From: Lichina pygmaea
Lineage: Eukaryota > Ascomycota > Lichinomycetes > Lichinales > Lichinaceae
DNA: 64,000 nucleotides
Reading direction: 5' to 3'
Assembly: GCA_963422465.1 (NCBI GenBank)
Contig: OY730170.1
Span: 4,192,379 to 4,256,378 of the forward strand
Of this stretch, positions 23,401-37,192 are shown one piece after another. Positions within the stretch are counted from its first letter, which is position 1. Every line of letters starts with the position of its first letter. The notes under the pieces were generated by a model, which was given only the letters and a program-made list of their open reading frames with translations, searched no databases and had not been told where the DNA came from. A program made the position numbers and the translations under genes.

Positions 23401-23541
23401 CCTTTTCTCTCTTCACGACCACGTTTCTGGTGTGCCACATCAATGCTAACCTCACGTTTTGTCTCTTCAGCCAACCAGGAAGAGGAAGACGATAGCAGCG
23501 ACGACGAGGACGAGAGCGGATCCGAGAGCGAAGAGGAATAA
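20401..23541 (+). CDS. bdf1: Bdf1, BET-family double-bromodomain protein
   Basis: Predicted 981 residues; exons 20401-22992, 23075-23357, 23471-23541. Bromodomain 1 spans about residues 370-473 (IPSYPNIIKTPMDLGTM, NCVTFNGPDH) and bromodomain 2 about 575-680 (IPHYHKIIKKPMDLGTI, NCYRFNPPADP). Both keep the PMDLGT signature and the acetyl-lysine-binding Asn. A run of about twenty Asp/Glu and Lys-rich blocks follow, then the extra-terminal (ET) domain at about 828-895. The ET domain is split by the first intron after DNMPNLK and continues GIQDDELELDIDELSDDVL. The C-terminus is acidic with Ser. BET proteins bind acetylated H4 and act with TFIID and SWR1; Rvb1, encoded about 2.3 kb downstream, is also an SWR1 subunit. 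The N-terminal 360 residues are low in complexity. The ATG at 20401 (MAVMDTQ) is the first in frame. Confidence 0.95.
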
Positions 23542-25814
23542 AATTGGAAGTGATTCGCGTCGATCCGGTGCCCTTTTCTTCACTGGTGGCTTTTCTTCAC
23601 TGGCATCTTTCTCACTGCAAACGACGACGAGCGAACAAAGAAGAGGGAAGGGCATGTCTCTGCGATCACAACCTGATACAAAAGGCCACCCCCACACGGT
23701 GCATTCGTCCTATTTCCAACCCTCTCGGGGAGGCTTTGGGTGGTGCGTCGTGCTTCCTGTTCTTCTTCTTCTCCCGTGCCCCGAACCTGGTTCAAACTGG
23801 CTATGCTATGCTCTACTCTACCCTACCCTACCCCACCTCTCTTCTCTCGTGTAGTCTACTCTACAACCACTATACCTCTACTCTACCTCTTCATGACCCT
23901 ACCTCACTCTACCTCTTCTCTTCCCTTCCCTTCTATTCTCTTCTCTTCTGTTCACTTGTCTTCTTTAGTCCTCCCTCAATCTACTACCTTTCACCTACCT
24001 TACATCTGACAAGGAGAGAGTGTGCAAGTTCAAGTGCGAGTGCGAGAGACAGTATAGACAAGTAGGCAAAGAGGCGGAGCAGTAGGTGTTGCAGTTGATT
24101 CTGTTCCTTTGCTTCATGACATGACTGGTGTCACGCGCAGTCTGTCGCAAGTCGGCTACGGAGCTCTGAACCTTAAAGGGCTACTGTGGCGGGCATCTGC
24201 CCGACACCTCGTGACTCGCATATATAGGTGCGGCTGCGCGCGACCTGCTTGATCAGGGGCCACCTGTGCTAAGCGCCCGGTCGCCGACTAGCGTCTTACA
24301 ACTGGATACTTTGCTTTTGGATTACCCTCACCTGTCTTGTCTTGACTTGCCTTGTCTGCCCACCCCTCTCTTTCCTCCCAGCTTGAGTTCTGGCTTTGGC
24401 TGACTACTCTACACATTCTGTTCACTGACTATCCTGTTGTAACATCCTGTTTCACCACCATCCTCACTGTCATCCACACCATATGTACCATCCTCTTCAC
24501 CATCTTGTTCAACTTGATCACCATCCAACCCTGTTCTCTATCAAAATTCCACATATCCTGAGGACTGAGGTGTACATGTGTGGCCGTTGTACTGCTTTGG
24601 CTTTCGCTGACTCTTCTAATCTGTTCTTCCTGATCTCTCACAGCCTTTCTTTTCCTGGTCTTTCTTCCTGGGCCTCTCGGCTCATCTTGCTAGGTTTCTA
24701 ACTGAGCCTTGCGGCATTTCTTGCTGATCCTTTCTGGTCTTCTCTTCCTCGTCCGTTTCCTCTTGCTTCCTGGATGTCTGTATGACCCTATCAAAAGAAT
24801 CGTATACCGATCCAGCCAACTCTGTTTTCGGGGGGGGGGGGGGGGGGGTGGTTTCAGCCTTGGATGGCGTCAACAACCGCTTCTACTACTTGGTACTGCT
24901 TTCTTTGAACGGCTTTGGGATGATTTTCAGATAGCTTTTGGATGGTGTTCGAAAAGCCTGTGGTGAATGGCTTTCGTCGAAGGTCGATGATGATGGACGG
25001 GGCTTACGTGGGCGGCCTGGCCTCTTTCAGTGGCATACACGAGGCCGACAAACCTAGCTCATGGAAAGAGAAAAGAAGAGCTTCAACACCGAATTTTCAC
25101 GCGGTTACTTCTCTGTGGCACTATGTAGCGTACAGAGCTGTATTTTTGAACACTCATGCTTCCTCTCTGGGTGTCTGGTTCTCCTTGCCACACAGGCCTG
25201 CAGGACTAGATCTTATATTCACGTCTCCACAGGCCAGTCCCCATGGAGCTAATTGTCGACCACCGACAACTAGAGCTGGCCAGAAAAGAGCTAGACTACC
25301 CCTGGCTAGTGAGGCAACATTCATTGTGCTGCTGGAGGTAGAGCTATCTACAATCTGGTATCTCCCCTCCCTAGTCTCTTGGCCAGCAGCAACGCCAGAG
25401 TGGCTGATATACGGCACTGCCTTCAGACCAGACCGTTGCAGACATGTTGATGCCCACAAGTGTCTCATATCCAGGTTGGACTCGATATGTAGCTAGGATA
25501 TCTGAAATCAGGATACGACCTGGTCGGGTCGGAGTGAGCGCCTGTGACAGTTTCCGCACAGTTTTGGCCTTTGGCTATAGGAGTAGTTGCTGGCCATGTC
25601 AAAAGTCACATTGGCTACCGACAGGAATAATTTTAATCCGAGGCGCGCACCGAGAGAGCTCGTCAAGCGCAAGCTCCATTGTCCTTCTGTCACAGAATAC
25701 CTGCACATCAGGAGTCCCAGCCTCAAGCTTTTCGGCCAACATTGAGCAGTGATACCGAGTCGCGTATCGGACCTGATCTACTCCTTCCACCGGTCATCAA
25801 CGCCCTCCCTCAGT
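23542..25814. other. Intergenic, 2.3 kb; contains a solo LTR and a poly-G run
   Basis: No gene recognised. From about 23810 to 24000 the + strand is almost pure pyrimidine with CTACCCTAC/CTCTAC repeats. A solo LTR lies at 24129-24300. A run of 19 G lies at 24830-24848. Short open frames show no domain. The last few hundred bases should hold the rvb1 promoter. Confidence 0.5.
24129..24300. mobile_element. Solo LTR, 172 bp, with 5-bp target-site duplication
   Basis: The segment starts TGTCACGCGCAG and ends GCGTCTTACA, so it has TG...CA termini. ACTGG flanks it directly on both sides (24124-24128 and 24301-24305), the 5-bp duplication expected of Ty3/gypsy or Ty1/copia integrase. It contains CATATATAGG, a TATA-like box. 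It carries no internal coding region, so it looks like an LTR left after recombination of a complete element. Its first bases (TGTCAC) match those of the LTR at 3011, but the bodies differ. Strand cannot be fixed. Confidence 0.65.
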
Positions 25815-27468
<1,654 letters not shown>

Positions 27469-29898
27469 AGCATGTACTTGTAGCTTTATGTTATGTAGGT
27501 CGTGTACTACTTTGTGGTCTATCGGGCGTCTTAGCCCCTTTGGAAAGTATCGGTTCGTGTCGTGATCTTGGTGGAGTCGGTGCCACGGACATGGCGGCGA
27601 GAGTAATCTGTTCCCTTTCCTCCGGGCTTGATGGAACTCCTCGGCGTAGCCGCCCTCTTTCTACCTCCTCTATATCTGGTCTTCTTTCTTCTCTCTTCTC
27701 TCCTTTCTTCTTCTCTTCTTTCTTCGTTATACCCAAGTAGTCGCCCTACTCAAGTCCGAGTAGCCATCTGTAGGACAAGTACTTCCGTATACAGTAGCGT
27801 CATCATTGAGTGTCGTGCGAGGTGTCACTGTCTTGGCCGTCCCCGCCCCCTCTGTTCGACCTTCTTGTTTCCCCTCTTGTCACTCCTCATCACAACTGTA
27901 GATTAAATATCTTGTTCCCCTCAGATCTTGCATTCCAGTGGCAAGGGCTTCATGGCTCAGTGGAAAAGAAAGTCTTCCAGCATTGGTGGTTTAGTGGTAA
28001 AATCCGTCGTTGCCATCGACGGGCCCCGGGTTCGATTCCCGGTCGATGCAGAATTTCTTTTTCTTTTGCGGTTTTTTGGGGCTTTGCTTGGCCTCGGGAG
28101 GGAGTGATGCCGACTAGAATTTCAGTTGAAATTTTTGTTCGTGAATGGCGGGCTGTGTGATTCTACGACGGAAATGAAATGCTGCGTACGACAATGAAGT
28201 CTGGCTGGCTTTATCAAGCGCACTCTGTGGTTCTTACATTGGTGGCAGGCGACTTGCTGTAGCCTCTATGTTGCGGTCGCAGACAGGGCCAGGGCTGGGC
28301 CTAGCTTACTCGGTTGCCGGGGCCCATATAGGACCCGAGTCCCATCAACAGCTTCTTCTCCCCTCTCTGAGCAGGCCGATATGTCTTGTAGCTCCGGCAC
28401 TGTAGGTGACAGAACATCACATTCAAGTTGTTGCATCTGATGAGAATGGACTTGTGTTCATGAGGAAGATGTGAAGGCCTCTGTAGCCTTTTCTACAAGC
28501 GCAATAGAATAGCTGCTCCGACGATACAAGCCGGGGATAGATTCTTGTGGATCCCACTACAACGGCAGACTAGGCAATAGAAGTCGTAAGACACCCCACC
28601 CGCGTGCGTCGGTCTTGACAGAAGATACTATCACGTGACAGACTTCCTAATTTGGCCGTCCCGATCTGGAAACTCGGAAGGGACGGGTCGCATTAAAATA
28701 TTCTACAAGGTCGTTTGGGGTGCAGACTTGAGATCCCCGATACTGATCGCGATTCTGGCTTGGAAAGGCCGGTTTCGCTCAAGTCAGATTCGGTTCAGCT
28801 CGCGGTTCGGCCAATGGGTTCGGTCGTTACGTGCGGTTTGTGGATAGGATCGGGCTAGCTCACGGTATCACGCGAGACCTACTGAACCTACGAGTAGGGT
28901 ATAGATTACCGGACACACGTCGGTAGAAAGTGGATGTCCCTGACAAGACAATGCCTGACTTCCAACTTCCATACACTGCGTTCGGCGGAGTACATGTCCA
29001 GAATCTAGATACAATAACGCTTGATAGTTGAAATTTAGTTAACTACCACCATCTCGTTTAAGAAGGTCGCAACTGGTAAGGTTATCTGATAGCTCCGACA
29101 GTAGGTCTGTAAGTGTCTATTCAGATTCTAGAGTATGAGCATCAACTCGCGTCAGAGATATGATTCTCGCAAGGGTATCAACGGGGTTGTACAGTGTAGC
29201 GAGTAGTGACGACTGACAAGCGACAACAGCCCACTTACAAGTTACAACCTACAACTTACAACCCACAACCGAAGCAACAGCCCATGTCTAACGGGGCTCT
29301 AACCTCAGAACATCAAAAGCTGACACTTTTCGAAGCCCAGGAATCGTATCTAACAGGCAGTCAGCCAACAGCTTGAAGAGGCCAAGCCGGTAGGCCGGGT
29401 AATGGGTATCCTCGAGTTAGACAGCTTGAAGGTTGAGACTCAGAAATCCGCTTGGTTCAGTGATCTGTGTGCTGCCGGTCATGATCCAGGCTCGGACTCG
29501 GAGTTATCAAGTCACAGAGGCCCTGAGAGGGTCACCACTATCGAATAGGCCAAAGTTATTGACTTGTCCTCGAACGCTTTGGACGACATTGACACAAGTC
29601 AATGAATAACGAAAACAGGGTCTTTACGCTCGAACCGCCTTGTATCAGCACATACATCATGAAGCTATTGCTCACAGGTCTAATCACTAGTTGGCCTCAT
29701 GTGACGACAAACTGTACATAACCATTAACCAGCACATCTGGCAGCGAGTCCACTGTCGTCACGTCAGCCTACTACTGGTGGGATATAGACCTTCCATGCC
29801 TTCCAAGACTACGGACTACGAAAGGTCTCCTGATCTTCGAGGCAGGTCGCGATGCATTCTTTCAAGAGATGTTCCTCGTAGTGAGGAGCTGGCCCCTA
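27469..29898. other. Intergenic, 2.4 kb, with a single tRNA gene
   Basis: Apart from tRNA-Gly at 27980-28050 I see no gene. 27650-27730 is pyrimidine-rich (probable rvb1 3' flank). Around 29226-29275 there is a short repetitive stretch of ACAAC(T/C)TACAAC type. An ATCACGTGAC E-box lies near 28630. The rest has no open frame of note. Confidence 0.5.
27980..28050 (+). tRNA. tRNA-Gly (GCC)
   Basis: A 71-nt cloverleaf without intron. The acceptor GCATTGG pairs with TCGATGC (two G-U pairs), and the discriminator base is A. The A box TGGTTTAGTGG and the B box GGTTCGATTCC are intact. The anticodon stem CGTCG/CGACG encloses the loop TTGCCAT, giving anticodon GCC. A T-rich Pol III terminator (TTTCTTTTTC) follows directly. 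Confidence 0.97.
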
Positions 29899-31179
29899 TC
29901 ACTCTATTCGAACCACAACGTAGGTGTTGAGGGCTCCAGCGTGAACAGAGACAACCTTCCCAGAACACACCCCGGACGACGTACTCTTCAAGACAACCGG
30001 CATCCAGTCCTCGACGAAAGCAGTGCTTTCAGAAGAAATGACTCCCAGCTGTCCGTTTTCGTTGCGGCCCACAGCCCACAGGCGACCATCTGCCGTGAGA
30101 GCGATGACGTGGCCAGAGCCGACTGCAACGTCCACGACATCAACGCCGCCGTCAACATCGACAAGCGAAACCTCGGCGTCGTCCTCCTGGCGCCGTCCAG
30201 CGTCTGGAAGGGCCTTGATCCGGCCGTGTTCACCCGGCCGTCCGCCCCACATGTATAAGTCATTGTACACAGACACAGCCGCCGTGATCCAGCCTCCTAT
30301 GGAGAATGTTTTGACTGGGATCCCCCCTAGGTGGTCGACGAGCAAAGGCCTCGTAGATGACGCGGCCGGTGTGAGCACGCGGCCTAGGTGGCTGTGTCGA
30401 CCGTCTCCCCAGGTGTAGACTGACGCTGCCGGGCCGGAGAGTAGCGCCGCGAAACACGTTTCGCCTGCCAGTAGCTTGACAGGTGTCGATGGAAGAGTAT
30501 ACCAGGTTGAAGCACCTCCCGGGTCTTTCACCATACTCGCAAAGGAGGGATACTCAACAATGATAGACCCTAGTTGAAAACCATCATCAGCTGGAATGAC
30601 AGGCCAAAGAACACCTATGGCTGGCACGTGTACGGTGCCAGCCGCCAGCAGGAGAAACACTACAACCTACCAAAACTAGCACAGACCCTGCCGTTGCCAG
30701 CCATGGTCATATGGCACAACAGCTCATCACTACCCTCAAGCAGGGCAACTGGATGACGCCGGAGCGAGACCGACCGACGTCCTGCGTCGTCGGTCGATGT
30801 GTGCAAAAGCAGAAGCTCGCCGCTCGTAGTCACCACACCTTTTAGGCTTGACTCATCACCGAGCCCATGTACGAGCTCCGACGGTGGCACATCGCACCGG
30901 ATCGGACCAATGGAGGCGGTGGCAGATGCTCCACGCAGGACGAGTTCATTGTCCACAAGCACTGTATGGTAGATAATCAGTCCCAAGTTGTTACTGCCAC
31001 CAGCGAAAGAGATCCGACCTACGTAAGAGGTCGGCCCATCCTGCATACAAAACCCTGATCTCGTCGCGCGCCGTCAAGAGACACTGCAACTGCCTCTGGT
31101 CTCGAGGAAGTTCTTCCACACGCTCATCGGTCAATTGCCCATGAGCGTTTAAGCCACATGCATACAACGCCAGCGGCAT
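29899..31179 (-). CDS. RCC1-repeat (Ats1-like) protein
   Basis: Predicted 379 residues; exons (minus strand) 31179-31023, 30961-30671, 30590-29899, with introns of 61 and 80 nt that keep the frame. Four RCC1 signatures are visible: LYACGLNAHGQL (about residue 5), VYTWGDGRHSHLG (207), LYMWGGRPGEHG (261) and LWAVGRNENGQLG (320). Intervening beta strands show the LLAGETCFAALL and DVAVGSGHVIALTADG patterns. The size and low repeat number suit the fungal alpha-tubulin-suppressor/Ats1-like group rather than the canonical Ran exchange factor RCC1. The first intron was chosen because it alone links GWADLL to LLVDNELVLRG in frame. It lies head to head with the aminotransferase gene, 314 bp apart. Confidence 0.85.
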
Positions 31180-31493
31180 GAACTTTGCTCCGATCCCGCA
31201 TACCAAAGAACGACCTCCCTCGCGAGATCATCCAAGATACGTAGTTCGGACGGTTAGGCCAGCGAACATTATATGCACACTCGCCCGCGCCACAGCGAAG
31301 TTGCACTAGCACTACTTCCGTACGCCGGTCACGTTTGCTGTCAAGCTAATCCAAAACAAGACCGAGCTTATCTCCGGCCCCAAAAATCATTACACCCATC
31401 CATTGCAGCAAGAACAACACACTTGGACACACTATCTTTACTGCCCATTGCTGATATTATTCTCTCAACCTCTATACATCCTCTCTCGAAAGA
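31180..31493. promoter_or_regulatory. Divergent promoter between the RCC1-repeat gene and aat1
   Basis: 314 bp separate the two divergent start codons. No perfect TATA box is visible near either gene. Upstream of aat1 there is a pyrimidine-rich tract (TCTCTCAACC...CTCTCTCG) just before the ATG. Shared regulation is inference from the arrangement. Confidence 0.5.
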
Positions 31494-33248
31494 ATGATGT
31501 CCAGGGCGGCTATGATCGGCCGCCAGGCTTGCCTCGCTTCGAGGTCCGCTTCGACATGGGCCAACGTGCCGCAAGGGCCACCAGTAAGTCCGAGCGACGC
31601 CCCTCCTAATCCTTTCCGAGGTGAAGGTGTGCTAACCTCACATCTAGGACGTGAGTAGGACGTAGTGCTGTTGAAGTCGAGCGCGATTTGCCGAGCTGAC
31701 GCGCCATCGGTCTCCAGGCCATCTTAGGTCGGTCCTCTGGCTCCCCGACCGCTGCTCGAGTGATTGCTGATCTGGCATAGGGATCACCGAAGCGTTCAAG
31801 GCCGACTCGTTCGACAAGAAGATCAACCTGGGTAGGGCAATCCAAACCTCGGTCGGCAATAGCTGACCTTGCACCATCGCAGGCGTCGGCGCGTATCGAG
31901 ACGACCAAGGCAAGCCGTACGTGCTGCCATCGGTACGGAAAGCAGAGCGCACGCTCGTCGACCGCCAGCCGGACAAGGAGTATGCCGGCATCACCGGCGT
32001 CCCCGCCTTCACCAAGGCCGCCGCGCTTCTCGCATACGGCAACGACTCGGCGCCGCTGCGGGAGGATCGCGTCGCGTCGACGCAGACCATCTCCGGGACC
32101 GGTGCGCTTCGGATCGGCGGTGCTTTCCTGCAGCGATTCTACCCGGGTGCCAAGAAGATCTACATCCCGACGCCGAGCTGGGCGAACCACAACGCCGTCT
32201 TCAAGGATTCCGGCCTCGAGGTGGTCAAGTACCGCTACTACAACCCGGAGACGATAGGCCTCGACATCGATGGCCTGCTCGAGGACGTCAAGAAGGCTCC
32301 GTCCAACAGCGTCTTCCTCTTCCACGCGTGCGCGCACAACCCGACCGGCATCGACCCGACCGAGCAGCAGTGGCGCCAGATCAGCGATGCCGTCAAGTCC
32401 GGGGACCACTACGCCTTCTTCGACATGGCCTACCAAGGGTTCGCCAGCGGCGACACGGATCGCGACGCGTTTGCCGTGAGACACTTTATCGGCGAGGGCC
32501 ACCAGATCGCACTGGCGCAGAGTTTCGCAAAGAACATGGTCCGCTAACCCCCCCACCCCCGTCGTTGAGGCTGCCGGCTGGGACTTGGGGCCGACGTCGA
32601 GCTTAAACTTCTCGCAGGGCCTGTACGGCGAGCGAGTCGGTCTCTTCTCCATCGTCTGCGACAGCGTCGAGGAGAAGAAGCGGGTCGACTCGCAGATCAA
32701 GATCCTCGTGCGGCCGCTGTACTCGAACCCGCCCATCCACGGCGCGCGCATCGCGTCGGAGGTGCTCAACGACGCGGCCTTGCGCGGCCAGTGGCTGGCC
32801 GAGGTCAAGGGCATGGCCGATCGCATCATCAAGATGCGAGCCCTGCTCAAGAAGAACCTCGAGGATCTCGGCAGCAAGCACGACTGGGGCCACATTACGT
32901 CGCAGGTACGTTTTCTTGCGTTGTCGCAGATTTTTGGAAATCAGCATCGAACAGGAGAAGCTTGCTCACCAGTTTTTGCCGTCTGCAGATTGGTATGTTT
33001 GCCTACACCGGCATGAAGTCCGACCAGATGGAGAAGCTGGCTCGCGAGGTGAGATTCCGTTCACCTAGTCCGGGTCGACCCTGACAGCCGTCGGCCCGGG
33101 GAGTTGTCCCACAATCATGTTTTCAGAGGCTGACTTCGGGCCATAGCATTCCGTCTACGCCACCAAGGACGGCCGCATCTCCGTCGCCGGCATCACGAGC
33201 GGTAACGTGCGGCGACTGGCCGAGGCCATCCACAAAGTGACGTCGTAG
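31494..33248 (+). CDS. aat1: Mitochondrial aspartate aminotransferase
   Basis: Predicted 419 residues; exons 31494-31583, 31648-31650, 31718-31727, 31781-31831, 31883-32538, 32618-32905, 32989-33048, 33147-33248. It is a class I PLP enzyme converting aspartate and 2-oxoglutarate to oxaloacetate and glutamate in the malate-aspartate shuttle. The N-terminus ([20 protein letters not shown]) is an amphipathic, basic presequence. The PLP lysine is K268 in [14 protein letters not shown]. Substrate and cofactor sites [19 protein letters not shown] and FDMAYQGF are intact. The conserved N-terminal stretch VPQGPPDAILG is encoded by exon 1, a 3-nt exon (GAC, Asp) and a 10-nt exon, each with canonical splice signals (ATCTAG/GAC/GTGAGT and CTCCAG/.../GTCGGT). 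Skipping the 3-nt exon would only drop that Asp and keep the frame. Confidence 0.95.
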
Positions 33249-36200
33249 ATGGAGTCGGGCAGACGGGACTTTTACAAGGCGCAGCTATTCCAAGATAGCC
33301 AGTTCAGAACAAGGAGAAACGATGCGTCCCAAGGGGATGGACACAAAGAGGACTATTTCCGCCGAAGCCTTGGTTGGATCATTTCTCTCTCCGTATTGCC
33401 TTTTAGAGACAGTCTTCAGTGTGGGGGCACGAGGCCTCTTAGAGCCGCTGTATTGTTTATCCCTCCTGATTCTCGTCTCTTTCCCTCCCCATCTTCTTCC
33501 GCCACATGATATGAAATTTGTGTCCATGTCTACCTCACCATTTCAACAGGATCGACGGGACCGTCCAACGAGGCTGACGCCCTGACACGAAGACCCGAGG
33601 ACAGCGAGCCGATTCATCGATGCTGTTGGTGACATGACAGCCCAAGTACATCATACTTAGCCCAAGGGCACAGAGTTGCTCTGCCCTGTCCATAGTAGAG
33701 TATCTGGAACGTGGTGATTCAGCGGATGTGGACATTGTGATGTGACCGTGGTATCAGTCAAAACAAGAACCCCCAACTCAGTAACGCCGTCCAAGAGGAC
33801 CATCAGGTCGAGACCAGCACCAAGACAAGATGATCACCCATCCCAAGCCAATTATCTTCATCTGTGACAAAGATAGTCCATTTCTGGGGCCGTGCTTCTA
33901 ATACTACCCGCCTGAGCCATCCATCGTACCTGCTTCTCTCCGTGGGAGAGCCGTCTGGTCTGTTTCTCCCCTCTCTGTCTTCTATCATGAGGGGGTAGAA
34001 ATCATGTAAAGCGCGCATCTACTTGTACAGCCCCGCGTCGACGGCTTGGGCCGCTTGCCATACGCTAGGCCGAACCCATACTCGTAGGCAAAGACGTACG
34101 AATGTGGAGTAATATGCATGCGCACGTCCCGACGCTACCTGCGTCCAGTGCCTAACCTTTCTCCCTTGCAGCTGACCGATGCGGGACGACGGCGTCAGCT
34201 GTCTACTAGACCTTGCTCCCAGCACATTCTGACATGTACGGAGGCACCGTAGATCCCGATGAGCATCCCACATTGCCTGTTCCTCTCGATCGTCGGGGAC
34301 ATAGAAGACTATGATTAGATGACACCGAAGTCTGAATCCGCACCGTGCGGAGTCTGGCTAGATGCCGCATATTTCTTGATCCACTCTGGTCATGTGACCC
34401 CAACGGATGCCGGCTTGCTCGTATAGGAGAGATACTTCTACCGGCACCGAAACACAGCAGGTGTGTCGGTATTGGTGGAACGTCACACTTAGCGTCGGGC
34501 TGTTGCCGGCCCGACGTTGATCCGTTAGAGAGCCCACGGCAGGCTGGAAAAGCCACCACACCAAGCGAATCATCGAGACCCTTGTACGTACTCGGTCGGT
34601 GACGTGAGAGGCAGTGCGTATGACATCACACGGCCTTACATGACATCATCCCTTCTCTCGCCCCCCGATCATGGGCCTCGCGTCAGATTCGATCCCTCAC
34701 GATGTCGTACGTTGCATCCCGAGAGGAGACCGCATATATAAGCACGTAGACGCGACTGCTCCACAACGGTCTTCTCAGCCCTTCTTCTCTCCCCCGGTAT
34801 CTGGCGGTCGGTGCAGCTCTCCCGAAATACCTGGTTCCGGTCTGACGGAGCGCGCGTTCGAATGCTCGAGAGGCCCCAACGGAGGAGATCGGGGTTGAGG
34901 GTCGCTCTCACTCTCGCCTTCCCCGGACACGGAACCAGAGAGGCTCGAGCCGACGACGAAGTACCAGCCTCGTACCGACTACAGCGCAGGCCGGTCGTAG
35001 CCGCCGCTTTCCGGTCTGGAAGGCATTAGCGCTCTCGGGTCGACTTGGTGGTTTTGGTGTCTGTTGGGGTAGTGCTCGCGGCGGTCGAGCCCCCAGGGAT
35101 TGCTCCGCCGCGTGGGCTTCGACGTCGACGATGATCTCACCGCACGTTCTTTCGTTGAGATTTTGTCCGGTGGGCGTTTATTGTCGTCGGATGAATACGT
35201 ACATACGTACATCTCAAACATCCCGGGAATTAGACCCTAGTGCTAAAACACAACCAATGGAATATGTGGTGTCAAGTCAATGTCGGTCGATTCGATCATG
35301 TCCTGGACCTTCAAGACTGATGATGCTGATCGTCCTGCATACCACCGAGCTAACTTAGTCAGCGGTACCAAGTAGCTGGCAGCATAAGAGGGTCAACAGT
35401 CGTTGACGCGGCAGCAGCGCGATTTTCGCTGGCCACCAGCGCCTCTGGGTCCTGTTGTCGTTGACTCTGAAATATAGATATCCCGGGGCACTTGCGAATA
35501 AGCTTTCGCCTGGTCTGGCTGGTAACGACCTTCGCACAAAACCCTTGACGACATTCCCGAGTGACAACAGCACTGCGGCAACCTTCCAGCAACCTGACCA
35601 CTGTAACACCATACCACGGGCAGTAGAGCACTCGCAGGACGCCTTTCCTCCTCTCGCATGCGAGTACGCCTACCTGCAGTAGCCAGGCCGAGTGGAGGCA
35701 GACGAACGGCCGAGAGCCCCACCAGAGAAAGACAACCGGCGGCGGGCTCTCTCGAACGCCACCGTACGGGTGACTCGACGACTACATCTCAACTTCCTAC
35801 AGGAACTCCTGGATCGGGTTCCACGTCGTCATCGGCCAGTGCCTTCAGACGCACCCGCACCATTTCGGCCTGAACCCGTGCCGAACCGACACCGAATCAC
35901 GCTTCTGGGTGGCTGATTCGAGACGGACGAAAGACCGTCAGGCCGCATCCACATTCCGTCCGCGCGGGAACGCTGGGACCTCACACGACAGTGACATCGC
36001 ATATCGTACGGCGCCGGCATCGTGGAGAGATTCGTCGAAAGGTGTCTCCCAGCTCCGGTGCCTCATCCGAAGCTGTGCGAATACGTACTGGAAGCCGTAC
36101 GCGCCGGGAGGCGCGGAGCACGACATCGCGGTAGTACCTGGCTCACTCTACGATCGTCTCCACAAACTTTCGACGAGCACCGGCGCTTGACGTCTTCAGA

Positions 36201-37192
36201 TCCCCGACGAGGAGAGAGACGGAAGAGGACCGGCCAGAAGACACAAGGGCGCCACAAGGGCGCCGTTCGAGAACCGGTCGACCGAGACCTGAGTGAGTCT
36301 GACAATACCTACAGATCGAAATCAGCGGCCACGTCCGTTCATCGACGAAGTTCGGCCGAGCTGGAGAAAAATCGACAGCCGACACTCTTTACCACTTATC
36401 GTTGGACGAAACATACATAGATCCAAAGCATCTGCCCGAGTGCTCCTCGCGTTCGACATACCTTCTTGAGACCGGCTCGCTGGCCCTCTGTTACGTAGCT
36501 CAAGAAGCGACGACAAAGACATCTCCTGGTATACATGACGCTGGTCCTCTCGGGCCGCCTACAGCGAAGCAGGATCCATTTTTATCTTTTGAGCTTGGGC
36601 CGATAGCCTCATCCGGAACGGCAGTGAGCTGTGTCCCGCCTCGGCGGAAAAGCCTATTCTTTCTGCCCGGTCCGATTGTCACCAGGGGGAGACCGAGACT
36701 GGACCCTGTGACGCCGTACCCACGACGGTTGAGCTTTTCGGACACCCTCGCGCGACCCCTCCGTCCGACCCCGGCCAGGGCACAGCACTCCCACGGTCTC
36801 CGCCTGTCAGATCTCCCAGGCAGTCGAAACCGCCAACGCAACGCAGGTGGATTGAGATCTTCGAACTCGGCGGCCGGACAAATCGCTGGTCGACTGTCAA
36901 GCCCTGCTGGAGCTTTACGTGACTGGCACCGGGACCAGGGGAGCGTGCTGACGTTGCTTCCACCTCTTCGACATCAGCGTCGAAGGGAAGCGCGCGGGAC
37001 CACATCGGTATCACCCCGCAACGGATCGGCGCATTGATCATCACCTTGGGAGAAGGAAAGCGCCGAGAAACGGTTTGCCATCCTCGCTCGCACTTACACC
37101 GTACTCTAGACGCCGCGGGCGAAACCTCACGTGCACGCTCTTGGACCAAAATCCTGCATACTGCTCGGCCTGCTCGAATCGCATTCGAACAA
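33249..37192. other. Intergenic, 3.9 kb; no gene recognised
   Basis: This is the longest gene-free stretch of the window. From about 34,650 to 37,190 it is GC-rich and holds many overlapping open frames up to about 240 codons on both strands (for example 36402-37037 + and 36679-37410 -). None shows a domain, a start context or complementary splice sites that I can support. Uncertain candidates such as a long 5' leader for ypd1, a non-coding transcript or an eroded gene remain possible. Confidence 0.5.

Noticed and set aside
30962-31046. A frameshift in the RCC1-repeat gene
   Set aside because: A 61-nt GT-AG intron (30962-31022) restores one frame and gives a family-like junction, so no lesion needs to be assumed.
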